From assembly GCA_031550405.1 (NCBI GenBank), contig JAVBOP010000065.1, forward strand, positions 1 to 16,431: a DNA stretch of 16,431 nucleotides, read 5' to 3'. The translations under genes were made by a program, and so were the position numbers. The notes beneath the pieces are model-generated. The model saw nothing but the letters and a program-made list of their open reading frames with translations, made no database searches and had not been told where the DNA came from. Numbering within the stretch: position 1 is the first letter of the stretch; every line of letters starts with the position of its first letter. This stretch comes from JAVBOP01 sp031550405 (lineage in GTDB: Bacteria > Bacteroidota > Ignavibacteria > Kapaibacteriales > UBA2268). Of the stretch, positions 7,988 through 14,044 are shown piece after piece.

Positions 7988-8038
7988 CTTTCACCGCATA
8001 GCTCGCCCATATCCCACGCGAGCTATGCGAGATGAAAG
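7988..8038 (+). repeat. Long GC-rich inverted repeat after gap
   Basis: An 11-bp perfect stem, CGCATAGCTCG (7995-8005) with CGAGCTATGCG (8019-8029), has a 13-nt loop and is extended by CTTTCA (7988-7993) with TGAAAG (8033-8038) across a small internal bulge. It lies 11 bp after the gap stop codon. It could terminate or protect the gap transcript, but no T-run follows on either strand, and its GC content is far above the surrounding sequence, so a small repeat element is another possibility. Confidence 0.75.
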
Positions 8039-8112
8039 AAATAAATTTCAACAGATATAGTTCTGAAAAATATTGGTAATATTGGTAACATTTTCCGATT
8101 TTATGAGTATGC

Positions 8113-8120
8113 TATATTTG
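8113..8120 (+). promoter_or_regulatory. Probable -7 element of the ybeY operon
   Basis: TATATTTG matches TAnnTTTG exactly. Transcription would start near 8126. No clear -33 TTTG is visible; a tandem 9-bp repeat TATTGGTAA x2 (8071-8088) lies just upstream and might be an operator. Confidence 0.5.
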
Positions 8121-8172
8121 TTGTATTGTAATTAAGCGCTTGAATGTAAAACTAAAGGATGCCGTTTATATA

Positions 8173-8592
8173 ATGAATATTACTATTAATTTAGAAAACA
8201 TAAGAAATATTAGCACGCTCTTGGAGCAAGAGCCTGATATTATTGACAATTGCTACACATGGTCAATTGAAAATTCGAAATACAGTACGCCTATTTATTT
8301 TTCAATTTACCTGAATGTCAATATCGAAAATCAGCCCACAGCTTTGATTTCAATTCAAACAGTTCATGGATATTACGAACTTCATAATGTAACGAATTTC
8401 ACTGTTTTTCCGCCTGATGAGTTGTTTTTTTCCTCGCTAAATAATGATAAAATTTCCAGTTTAATCATTAGTAAAAACAGTGGTGTATCGTTGTTTGCCA
8501 ATATTTCTAAAGATATTTTAAATTCAGAAATAGCGGAATTGGATTCTTCTCTTGTTCTTGCTGCGTTGCAATTATCGATCATCAATAAATAA
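8173..8592 (+). CDS. Conserved-looking hypothetical protein, first gene of the ybeY operon
   Basis: About 139 residues from the ATG at 8173 (MNITINLENIRNISTLLEQE). The open frame extends back to a TTG at 8140, but that start is weaker and I prefer the ATG. I do not recognise the family. The protein is acidic and soluble-looking, without signal peptide or membrane segment. Residues about 45-80 form alternating strands (YFSIYLNVNIENQPTALIS) followed by HGYYELHN; the C-terminal third is helical (SSLVLAALQLSIINK). Only 19 bp separate it from ybeY, so it is probably co-transcribed with ybeY, the DUF494-like gene and tRNA-Arg. Any link to RNA maturation is guilt by association only. Confidence 0.75.
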   Translation: MNITINLENIRNISTLLEQEPDIIDNCYTWSIENSKYSTPIYFSIYLNVNIENQPTALISIQTVHGYYELHNVTNFTVFPPDELFFSSLNNDKISSLIISKNSGVSLFANISKDILNSEIAELDSSLVLAALQLSIINK

Positions 8593-8611
8593 TTAAAAAT
8601 AATTCATAATT

Positions 8612-9040
8612 GTGGCAATTTCTATTGATATTTTTAATAACAGCCGGAGGAAATCCCTACCCCGTAAAGTTTTAGCTGTAACTTTAGAAAAGTTACTTTT
8701 AGACGAAAAGCATATCAATGCAAATATCAATCTGGTCTTTGTCGATAACGATAAGATTCATGAAATTAACAAAAAATATCTTAATCATGATTATCCAACA
8801 GATGTGATTTCTTTCTGCCTGGACGAAAATCCGATCGAAGGCGAAGTTTATATCAGCGCTGAAATGGCAAAGTTGAATGCCGCTGAATATGCCACGTCGT
8901 GGAGTGAAGAACTTGTGCGATATGCGATACACGGCGTCCTGCATATCATTGGATATTCGGATTCGACGGCAGATGAGAGAAATGAAATGACCAGACTGGA
9001 AAACAAATATCTCGCAATTAATTACAAAAAAGATGGGTGA
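8612..9040 (+). CDS. ybeY: Endoribonuclease YbeY (rRNA maturation factor)
   Basis: 142 residues, standard length, starting at a GTG at 8612 that fits the family N-terminus. YbeY is a metal-dependent endonuclease involved in 16S rRNA 3'-end maturation and ribosome quality control. Family features visible here are DYPTDVISF (60-68), GEVYIS (77-82) and the metal site HGVLHIIGYSD with His107 and His111. The third ligand, His in E. coli (HGxLHLxGYDH), is Asp117 here; Bacteroidota YbeY proteins also have Asp, so this looks like a lineage trait rather than damage. Its last 8 bases overlap the next start codon, indicating translational coupling. Confidence 0.93.
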   Translation: MAISIDIFNNSRRKSLPRKVLAVTLEKLLLDEKHINANINLVFVDNDKIHEINKKYLNHDYPTDVISFCLDENPIEGEVYISAEMAKLNAAEYATSWSEELVRYAIHGVLHIIGYSDSTADERNEMTRLENKYLAINYKKDG

Positions 9041-9491
9041 AAGAATCATTGACATTATAATTTGGATAATGTCAAAAATGAAGACAAGCAAGATACAGGA
9101 AATAAATACAAGCATTTTGTCCGAGCAGGGATATTCCGAAAAAGAGATTTCGACGGCATTTAGTTGGATGGCGGAAAAATTAGAAACGAAAAAAGCCAGC
9201 AAAATATCGCAGTTACAAATGTTCAAGAATACTTCTTTCAGGCAGCTCAACGATTTTGAGAAAAATTTTTTCACCAAAGATGCTTTAGGAAATATAATTC
9301 AGCTGCAAGCAATTGGACTTTTAAGCAATGAACATGTTGATTTGATGATTGAACGGGCTTTGATGCTTGGCTATAAACAAATTAACAGCAATATGGTAAA
9401 ACAATATATTGCAGCATTTATGTTCGACGTTGCGCCGCCTGACCATGTTGGCAGCCGTCTTTCATTAAATTCTTATGACAAAATAAATTAA
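9033..9491 (+). CDS. DUF494 / Smg-like protein
   Basis: 152 residues, starting with an ATG inside the last codons of ybeY. The layout matches the DUF494 (Smg) family: an N-terminal helical block starting MGERIIDIIIWIM, a GYSEKEISTAFSWMAEKLE segment resembling the family's GF..EDI..AL.WLE, then a C-terminal block with FTKDALGNIIQLQAIGLL and VDLMIERALMLGYKQIN, like E. coli Smg (FLEQIQVL, REMVIERVLAL). The family's biochemical role is not established. Overlap with ybeY and a gap of only 13 bp to tRNA-Arg suggest a single transcript concerned with translation. Confidence 0.8.
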   Translation: MGERIIDIIIWIMSKMKTSKIQEINTSILSEQGYSEKEISTAFSWMAEKLETKKASKISQLQMFKNTSFRQLNDFEKNFFTKDALGNIIQLQAIGLLSNEHVDLMIERALMLGYKQINSNMVKQYIAAFMFDVAPPDHVGSRLSLNSYDKIN

Positions 9492-9504
9492 AAAAATATC
9501 ACTA

Positions 9505-9578
9505 GGTCCAGTAGCTCAGTAGGATAGAGCACAAGTTTCCTAAACTTGGTGTCGCAGGTTCGATTCCTGCCTGGATCG
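9505..9578 (+). tRNA. tRNA-Arg (anticodon CCT)
   Basis: A full cloverleaf can be folded: acceptor GGTCCAG with CTGGATC (one G-T pair), D-arm GCTC/GAGC, anticodon stem CAAGT/ACTTG with loop TTCCTAA (anticodon CCT, reads AGG), T-arm GCAGG-TTCGATT-CCTGC and discriminator G. CCA is not encoded. It starts 13 bp after the DUF494-like stop codon and is followed at once by a terminator, so it is probably processed from the ybeY operon transcript. Confidence 0.96.
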
Positions 9579-9585
9579 CTATAAT

Positions 9586-9625
9586 AAAGCCTTGTAATTC
9601 AATAAGTTACAAGACTTTTGTTGTT
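9586..9625 (+). terminator. Rho-independent terminator after tRNA-Arg
   Basis: CTTGTAA (9591-9597) pairs with TTACAAG (9607-9613) around a 9-nt loop, extended by AAAG/CTTT across one mismatch, and followed by CTTTTGTTGTTT. It closes the ybeY-to-tRNA unit. Confidence 0.75.
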
Positions 9626-9652
9626 TAAGGAAATGATTTTAAAAATATATTT

Positions 9653-9766
9653 TCACGTTTTCTTCCACCATGCAAGCTGGATAGGCATAAAAAGCCATTC
9701 TGTTAAAGCAGTTCCAACAGCTATAAATTTATTCTGAAATCTCACGAAATTATGAAATAGGCTTAA
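9653..9766 (-). pseudogene. 3' fragment of an unknown minus-strand gene, cut by the IS relic
   Basis: On the minus strand, 37 sense codons run from the left end of the IS630 relic to a TGA at 9655-9653, ending TALTEWLFMPIQLAWWKKT. The Trp-, Met- and Pro-rich amphipathic end looks like a real membrane-protein C-terminus rather than random AT-rich translation. If the relic (9769-10586) and one TA copy are removed, the frame continues from the right flank for about nine more codons before a TAG, consistent with insertion into this gene. I cannot name the family. Confidence 0.45.
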
Positions 9767-9796
9767 TACCCTTTGCTAATACAAAATTGTAGTTGC

Positions 9797-9824
9797 TTTG
9801 TTTCCCCAAAAAATGTTATATTTG
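9797..9824 (+). promoter_or_regulatory. Relic promoter of the IS630 transposase
   Basis: TATATTTG at 9817-9824 is a perfect -7 match directly before the transposase start codon; candidate -33 elements are TTTG at 9797-9800 (16 nt away) or TTG at 9793-9795 (21 nt). Confidence 0.35.
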
Positions 9825-9827
9825 CGT

Positions 9828-10576
9828 ATGGATTCTAAGATAAAAATCATTAATGTTGTAAAAAACGAACGATATCTTAAAAAAATTATTAAGAAAACAT
9901 GCAGGAACGCTTTTTGCTCCTCGCATAAAAATGCCAATACAAATAAAAAAAATATTCAGATAAAACCACCCTTAACTCGCTTCACCATATCTTGAAGATG
10001 AGTGAAAATATGCTAAGCACCTGGTGTACAAAGTGCTTAAGTGCCGATATTCGAGGGTTGCTGAATCATAAAAACTAGACATCGTCCATCAGTTTTTACT
10101 TCCGATGAGCATGCTTTTGTAGAAAAAATCCTTACAAATTCGAGCAGTAATATTGCTAGATATAAGGAATTATTACTAATTGTTAGTCAAAAATTTAATA
10201 AGAAGCATTCTTATTTTACTTTTCGAAATTATTGCAGCCGTAAATTTAAATCAAAAGTTAAAATTGTCCGTAAGCCTCATATAAAAAAAGATGTTGAGAG
10301 CGGTAAATCTTTCAAAAAAACTTCAAAAATAACTGTGCTTTTCACGAAGCAAAATCATTACAAGTATTTGATAATATTGCACTTATGTTTTTTCAGCAGT
10401 ATAGTCAGGAATTGAGCCCTGCTGAAAAAATTTAGTGGAAATTTAAGCGAGTATTTTCTAACAAATTATTCGAAAATTTTGAAAAATTAAATATTTTTTT
10501 ATCTGGTTTAACAAATTCACTGACAAAAAAGGAGGTCAGTTCTATTTGTTCATGCAATTACGCTACAAATTTGTAA
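9828..10576 (+). pseudogene. IS630-family transposase, multiply disrupted
   Basis: Conserved pieces occur in order but in changing frames. 9828 on: NERYLKKIIKKT, the usual N-terminal helix. About 9955-10060: a helix-turn-helix (KMSENMLSTWCTKC...GLLNHK). 10104 on: DEHAFVEKIL and later RKPHIKKD...FKKTSKI, the block before the catalytic domain. 10331 on: NCAFHEAKSLQVFDNIALMF then QELSPAEKI, equivalent to the DNAAxH and SPELNPAEKIW catalytic region, then KRVFSNKLFENF and a final KKEVSSIC. At least three frameshifts separate the pieces, an amber codon (10433-10435) replaces the expected Trp, the second catalytic Asp is lost, and the region with the first catalytic Asp is deleted between FKKTSKI and NCAFH. 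It cannot be active. Confidence 0.8.
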
Positions 10577-10586
10577 TAGCAAATGG

Positions 10587-10765
10587 TATAATACATCCTA
10601 CCTGCAACCTGCACTAATTATTAAAAAACATTCATAAATTTCGAATAAAAAAACGACAAGCAATATCAATATAATGTTATTGATAATTTTAGTGTAAAAA
10701 GCAAAGCATCGTATTTAAAACAAAAATTTATTTAAAAATAGCTTTCTTTGTAATAAAATTGATTT
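10587..10765. other. AT-rich gap without a recognisable gene
   Basis: Right flank of the IS relic. Apart from the TA duplication and a possible nine-codon continuation of the minus-strand gene fragment near 10589-10615 (including a short direct repeat, CCTACCTGCAACCTGCA), I see no coding sequence or strong structure up to the promoter of the GAF gene. Confidence 0.5.
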
Positions 10766-10812
10766 TTTGGTATTATTCAAAAAGTATAATATATTTGTAT
10801 ATAATATATTTG
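10766..10812 (+). promoter_or_regulatory. Promoter with two tandem -7 elements for the GAF gene
   Basis: TTTG at 10766-10769, a 20-nt spacer, TATATTTG at 10790-10797, and a second TATATTTG at 10805-10812. The two lie in a 15-bp tandem repeat (TATAATATATTTG at 10785-10797 and 10800-10812), so there may be two start sites 15 bp apart. The GAF start codon is 46 bp downstream. Confidence 0.6.
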
Positions 10813-10858
10813 CATAAGGGTTAAGATTACACTTGGCAATTTTAAATAAAATAATCAA

Positions 10859-11437
10859 ATGAATATGGAAGCAAAAAACAAAAATCACGAAAATGATATA
10901 AATTTCAAATTAATTACTGCAATTAATGAAATATCTGCATTGTTGCTAAAGTCCTTTGATATAAATAACATAGATAATATTATAAACGAAATTCTGAAAA
11001 TTCTTGGTAATATGAGCCGGGCAGATAGATGTTTTGTTTGGAAAAATTATGAAATGGGAGATTCCAACTTGCCTTTTATGAAACAAATTTATGAATGGGT
11101 AAATGAAGCAAATAAAATCGAACCAATGCAAGACAGCGAAATAATTGAATTTGTGCCTTACGATCCTGATATTTATGAAATGCTTTCTTCTGGCAAGCCG
11201 CTTAACGCAATTGTTAAAGATATGGACGAATATAATAGAACTGTACTGTCAGAACAAGATATTAAATCAATTTTGCTTGTGCCGATTCATATTGACGATG
11301 TTTTTTGGGGATTTGTTGGTTTGGATAATTGCCATTCAGAAGAATTATGGTCTGAGGTTGAAGAAAAAACGCTAACTCTTATTAGCTTTATGATAACAAT
11401 GGTTATAAATACAAGAAAAATTAAAAATCATAATTAG
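10859..11437 (+). CDS. Stand-alone GAF-domain protein
   Basis: 192 residues, one GAF domain (about 30-185) and no output domain. The diagnostic part is the C-terminal half: ILLVPIHIDDVFWGFVGLDNCHSEELWSEVEEKTL, of which the VPI..DD.FWGF.GLD.CHSE core is typical of GAF domains in histidine kinases and diguanylate cyclases. An N-terminal helix (INEISALLLKSFDINNIDNI) resembles the helix linking GAF to neighbouring domains. There is no signal peptide. Without kinase, cyclase or HTH part it may work in trans as a ligand- or redox-sensing partner, or be a trimmed remnant of a larger sensor; the well-formed promoter argues for expression. It is not like free methionine-R-sulfoxide reductase, lacking that family's cysteine pattern. 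It sits alone between the IS relic and the convergent LolA-like gene. Confidence 0.85.
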   Translation: MNMEAKNKNHENDINFKLITAINEISALLLKSFDINNIDNIINEILKILGNMSRADRCFVWKNYEMGDSNLPFMKQIYEWVNEANKIEPMQDSEIIEFVPYDPDIYEMLSSGKPLNAIVKDMDEYNRTVLSEQDIKSILLVPIHIDDVFWGFVGLDNCHSEELWSEVEEKTLTLISFMITMVINTRKIKNHN

Positions 11438-11455
11438 AAAAATAATTTTTTAGTG

Positions 11456-11476
11456 GCAGGCATAATAACAGCCTGC
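11456..11476 (+). terminator. Hairpin after the GAF gene
   Basis: GCAGGC (11456-11461) and GCCTGC (11471-11476) form a perfect 6-bp stem with a 9-nt loop, 18 bp after the GAF stop codon. No T-run follows, so it may be a weak terminator or an RNA-stabilising stem. Confidence 0.4.
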
Positions 11477-11622
11477 AATAAATATTATAATAGCGTAATG
11501 TATTATTAAAATATATTCATAAAACAGGTCGACAAAATTTATTTCGCCTGAAAATATATAAAAACCAAGACAGAAAAATTCACCGCATAAGGCACATCAG
11601 GATTATAAATGATTTATTACAT

Positions 11623-11655
11623 AAAAAAAGCCGCTATTTTATTAGCGACTTTTTC
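11623..11655 (-). terminator. Terminator of the LolA-like gene, possibly bidirectional
   Basis: CGCTA (11632-11636) pairs with TAGCG (11643-11647), extended across one mismatch by an A-run (11623-11629) facing a T-run (11650-11654). On the minus strand the T-run follows the stem, 24 bp after the LolA-like stop codon. The region 11477-11622 between the two hairpins holds nothing else I recognise. Confidence 0.75.
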
Positions 11656-11679
11656 ATCTGAATTTCGATTGCTTAAAAT

Positions 11680-12369
11680 TTATTTTACCTCAAACATTGA
11701 ATCAGCCAGTTCTATGTCTACTTCCCATGAATTAATAGAGATTTCGTTGGCAAGCATGCCTTTTGAAAACATTTTGATTAGCGAAGGATATACTGCACCT
11801 TTGATTTTTTTCATGTCCAAATATTGAATGTCAATAGGCATTTCGGAATTATCAATTTTGGTGCCTACAATCCAATTCGTTGCAGCGTCGGTATAAATAT
11901 AAGTTCCCATTACGCCTTCGGATTTTATGCCAATTTTTTTGCAGGCTCTGCTGTTAAATTCTTCTTTATCCGCCACAAGCTCAAAAGTATAACTTGCGTC
12001 CTTGAATAATTCGAGCGGATTCGCCTCATACAGCATTATTTCCTGTTCAAGCGGCTCCCATTGTTCGGCAGGAATTTCCTGTTTTTGTGGCTCTATTATA
12101 AAACGGTTGTCGCCATTTTTTATAAACACATTATTACCCATTGGAGTTTTAATTTCAATTCGCAATTTGTCTGTGCCTTTTTTATAAACGGCAATATCCG
12201 CTGTCATTTGCCCATTTTTAGCGGCATAAACGATTTTTTGAGTTTTAAATTCAGCAAATTTCTCACATTTCATAGCTTTGGCACATGATTCAAGAGCCTC
12301 TTTGCCTGTTTCAGCAAACAAACCATTAGTAGATACAACTAATAGCATTAGTAAAAGTATTTTTTTCAT
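11680..12369 (-). CDS. LolA-like outer-membrane lipoprotein-sorting protein
   Basis: 229 residues with a cleavable signal peptide: MKKILLLMLLVVSTNGLFA, then Glu20, with A-x-A-like cleavage after LFA, so a periplasmic protein. The mature part fits the LolA/LolB-type open beta-barrel: strands such as FKTQKIVYAAKNGQM, DKLRIEIKTPMG, NRFIIEPQKQE, YTFELVADKEEFNSRACKKIGI and GTYIYTDAATNWIVGTKIDN. These proteins carry lipoproteins from the inner to the outer membrane or have related lipid-binding roles. The DKLRIE...TPMG segment and the strand-ending with a putative Trp-binding face support the fold, but identity is weak enough that function as a true LolA is unproven. It is 83 bp downstream of the ABC ATPase gene, preceded by an AAGGA about 12 bp before the start, and ends in a clear terminator. 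Confidence 0.65.
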   Translation of the reverse strand: MKKILLLMLLVVSTNGLFAETGKEALESCAKAMKCEKFAEFKTQKIVYAAKNGQMTADIAVYKKGTDKLRIEIKTPMGNNVFIKNGDNRFIIEPQKQEIPAEQWEPLEQEIMLYEANPLELFKDASYTFELVADKEEFNSRACKKIGIKSEGVMGTYIYTDAATNWIVGTKIDNSEMPIDIQYLDMKKIKGAVYPSLIKMFSKGMLANEISINSWEVDIELADSMFEVK

Positions 12370-12452
12370 ACTTGTTATAATCCTTAATAAAATAAAAGAA
12401 CATGTAAATTAAGCTTTAAAATAACATAAATATTCTTCAAAAAAAAGCATTT

Positions 12453-13526
12453 TTATATCAAACGTCCGATTTCATCGAATAATAAAATATCTTCGACAAA
12501 AAAATGACAAAATATTGCATCATTGATTTTAATATTATGCGTATTTGTCGATGTTTTTATTCGTTTCGCAGTATTCCCAGTTTGAAAATACAGAATCGTT
12601 TCGCTTCCCAAATATTCAATATTACTTACTGTAACAGAAATATTTATTGCCTTTTCAGCATCATTTTTCCCTGTAAAAATTTTTTCAGGCCTAATACCAA
12701 GCGTATATTTCCTGTTTTCGAAAAGATTTTCATTTGAAATCCCCAATTCCAGCATAGAACCATCTTCCAAAAATGAATTTTTATTCATTTTTCCTGCGAA
12801 TAAATTTATCTGCGGATAGCCTATAAAATCAGCAACGAAGAGATTGCAAGGCTTGCAATATATATTTTGTGCAGTGTCATATTGCTGCAAAATACCATCT
12901 TTCATCACCGCAATTTTTGTTCCCATCGTCATCGCCTCCGTCTGGTCATGCGTAACGTAGACAGAGGTTATCCCTACCTTTCGTTGCAGTGCAATAATAT
13001 CCTGCCTCATTTGTATCCGCAGCTGCGCATCAAGATTTGAAAGCGGCTCATCAAACAGAAATATTTTCGGATGACGTATAATAGCCCGACCCAAAGCAAC
13101 TCTCTGCCGCTGTCCACCGGAAAGTTCGGCAGGCTTTCGCTTCAAATAATCGTTTAAGCCAATCATTTTCGCAATTTGGTTGACCTGTTTTTCGATTTCG
13201 TGTTTATTGATTTTTTTTACTTTCAGTGGAAAAGCTATATTGTCAAAAACGGAAAGGTGCGGATAAAGTGCATATTCTTGAAAAACCATGCCGACATCTC
13301 TATCTTTTGGCAAAACATCATTCATGCGCCGGTTGTCAAAAAGCAAATCGCCTTCTGAAATTTCCTCCAATCCAGCTATCATGCGTAAAATAGTTGTCTT
13401 ACCGCAACCGGATGGACCAACCAATACAACAAAATCGCCTTCATCAGCGCTAAATGATACATTTTTTACTGCTTTTGTGGCATTTTTATATGTTTTTGAA
13501 ATATTTTTTAATTCAATATTTGCCAT
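12453..13526 (-). CDS. MalK/UgpC-type ABC transporter ATPase without a local permease
   Basis: 357 residues. The N-terminal ABC ATPase has Walker A GPSGCGKTT (37-45), Q-loop in FQEYALYPHLSV (Gln83), signature LSGGQRQRVALGRA (135-148), Walker B FLFDEPLSNLD (156-166) and switch His193 in VTHDQTEAM. The phrase LFVADFIGYPQINLF leads into a C-terminal TOBE/OB region (about 240-357), the MalK/UgpC/MsmX architecture of ATPases that energise carbohydrate importers from the cytoplasm. No permease or solute-binding protein is encoded nearby, so like MsmX it may serve importers elsewhere. The start codon overlaps the tadA stop codon by one base (TAATG), so translation is probably coupled to tadA. Confidence 0.92.
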   Translation of the reverse strand: MANIELKNISKTYKNATKAVKNVSFSADEGDFVVLVGPSGCGKTTILRMIAGLEEISEGDLLFDNRRMNDVLPKDRDVGMVFQEYALYPHLSVFDNIAFPLKVKKINKHEIEKQVNQIAKMIGLNDYLKRKPAELSGGQRQRVALGRAIIRHPKIFLFDEPLSNLDAQLRIQMRQDIIALQRKVGITSVYVTHDQTEAMTMGTKIAVMKDGILQQYDTAQNIYCKPCNLFVADFIGYPQINLFAGKMNKNSFLEDGSMLELGISNENLFENRKYTLGIRPEKIFTGKNDAEKAINISVTVSNIEYLGSETILYFQTGNTAKRIKTSTNTHNIKINDAIFCHFFVEDILLFDEIGRLI

Positions 13527-14011
13527 TAATTATATTTACTTTGTCTCTTATTTTCTCGCAAATTACGAAAAAAATCAGATATAAGCCCAGAGCATTCGTC
13601 TTTTAATATACCCTGATAAAGTTCGACAGAATGGTTAAGCCTATTATTTTGCACCAGATTATACACACTGCCGCAAGCGCCGGCTTTCAAATCATCAGCG
13701 CCAATATACAGTCTGCGCAGGCGAGACAGTACGATTGCACCCGCACACATTGTGCACGGTTCAAGCGTAACATACATGTCGCAATCAATCAAATATTTTG
13801 TATTTAAAGCTGTTATGGCTTTTTTTATAGCAAGTATTTCAGCATGAGCAAGCGGGTTATTGCAATTTTCAACTTCATTATGCGCCTTTGCAATAACAGT
13901 GTCCTTATGCACGATTATTGCACCTACAGGCACATCGCCTGCTTCGAGGGAGAGTTTCGCCTCCTCCACCGCCATTTTCATGTATTCTTTGATTAACATG
14001 GTATATACCAT
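13526..14011 (-). CDS. tadA: tRNA-specific adenosine deaminase TadA
   Basis: 161 residues. TadA converts A34 to inosine in the anticodon wobble position of tRNA-Arg(ACG), letting it read CGU, CGC and CGA. The zinc cytidine/adenosine-deaminase site is intact: His56-Ala57-Glu58 in NPLAHAEILA and Pro85-Cys86-Thr-Met-Cys89 in TLEPCTMCAGAIVLSR. Also typical are EAGDVPVGAIIV and GACGSVYNLV. Two starts are possible: the ATG at 14011-14009 (MVYT) or the ATG four codons later at 13999-13997 (MLIKEYM); the family pattern MxxALxxAxxA slightly favours the shorter form. It lies 33 bp after the asparagine-synthase-like gene and overlaps the ABC ATPase gene by one base. Confidence 0.94.
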   Translation of the reverse strand: MVYTMLIKEYMKMAVEEAKLSLEAGDVPVGAIIVHKDTVIAKAHNEVENCNNPLAHAEILAIKKAITALNTKYLIDCDMYVTLEPCTMCAGAIVLSRLRRLYIGADDLKAGACGSVYNLVQNNRLNHSVELYQGILKDECSGLISDFFRNLRENKRQSKYN

Positions 14012-14044
14012 CCTATTTATTTAATAATTCATTAAATACTATTA

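Larger units (their letters stand above)
9769..10586 (+). mobile_element. Decayed IS630-family insertion sequence
   Basis: Terminal inverted repeats are still visible: CCCTTTGCTAATACA at the left (9769-9783) against CCATTTGCTATTACA read inward from the right end (10586-10572), 13 of 15 matching. TA dinucleotides flank both ends (9767-9768 and 10587-10588), the target duplication of IS630/Tc1-mariner elements. At 818 bp it is shorter than intact family members (about 1.0-1.2 kb), in line with the internal deletion seen in its transposase. Confidence 0.75.

Noticed and set aside
9828..9995. Small intact ORF of 56 codons (or 66 from an upstream start)
   Set aside because: Its start matches the N-terminus of IS630 transposases and the remainder follows in other frames, so it is part of the pseudogene and not a separate small protein.
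9505..10588. tRNA-Arg as attachment site of an integrative element
   Set aside because: No integrase and no repeat of the tRNA 3' end was seen downstream; the adjacent mobile DNA is an IS630 relic with TA target sites.
10859..11437. GAF protein as free methionine-R-sulfoxide reductase
   Set aside because: The conserved cysteine arrangement of that enzyme is absent; the FWGF...DNCHSE pattern is that of sensor-kinase GAF domains.
13998..14011. Perfect 14-bp palindrome ATGGTATATACCAT at the tadA start
   Set aside because: One perfect palindrome of this length is expected by chance in about 16 kb, and two in-frame ATG codons account for most of it.
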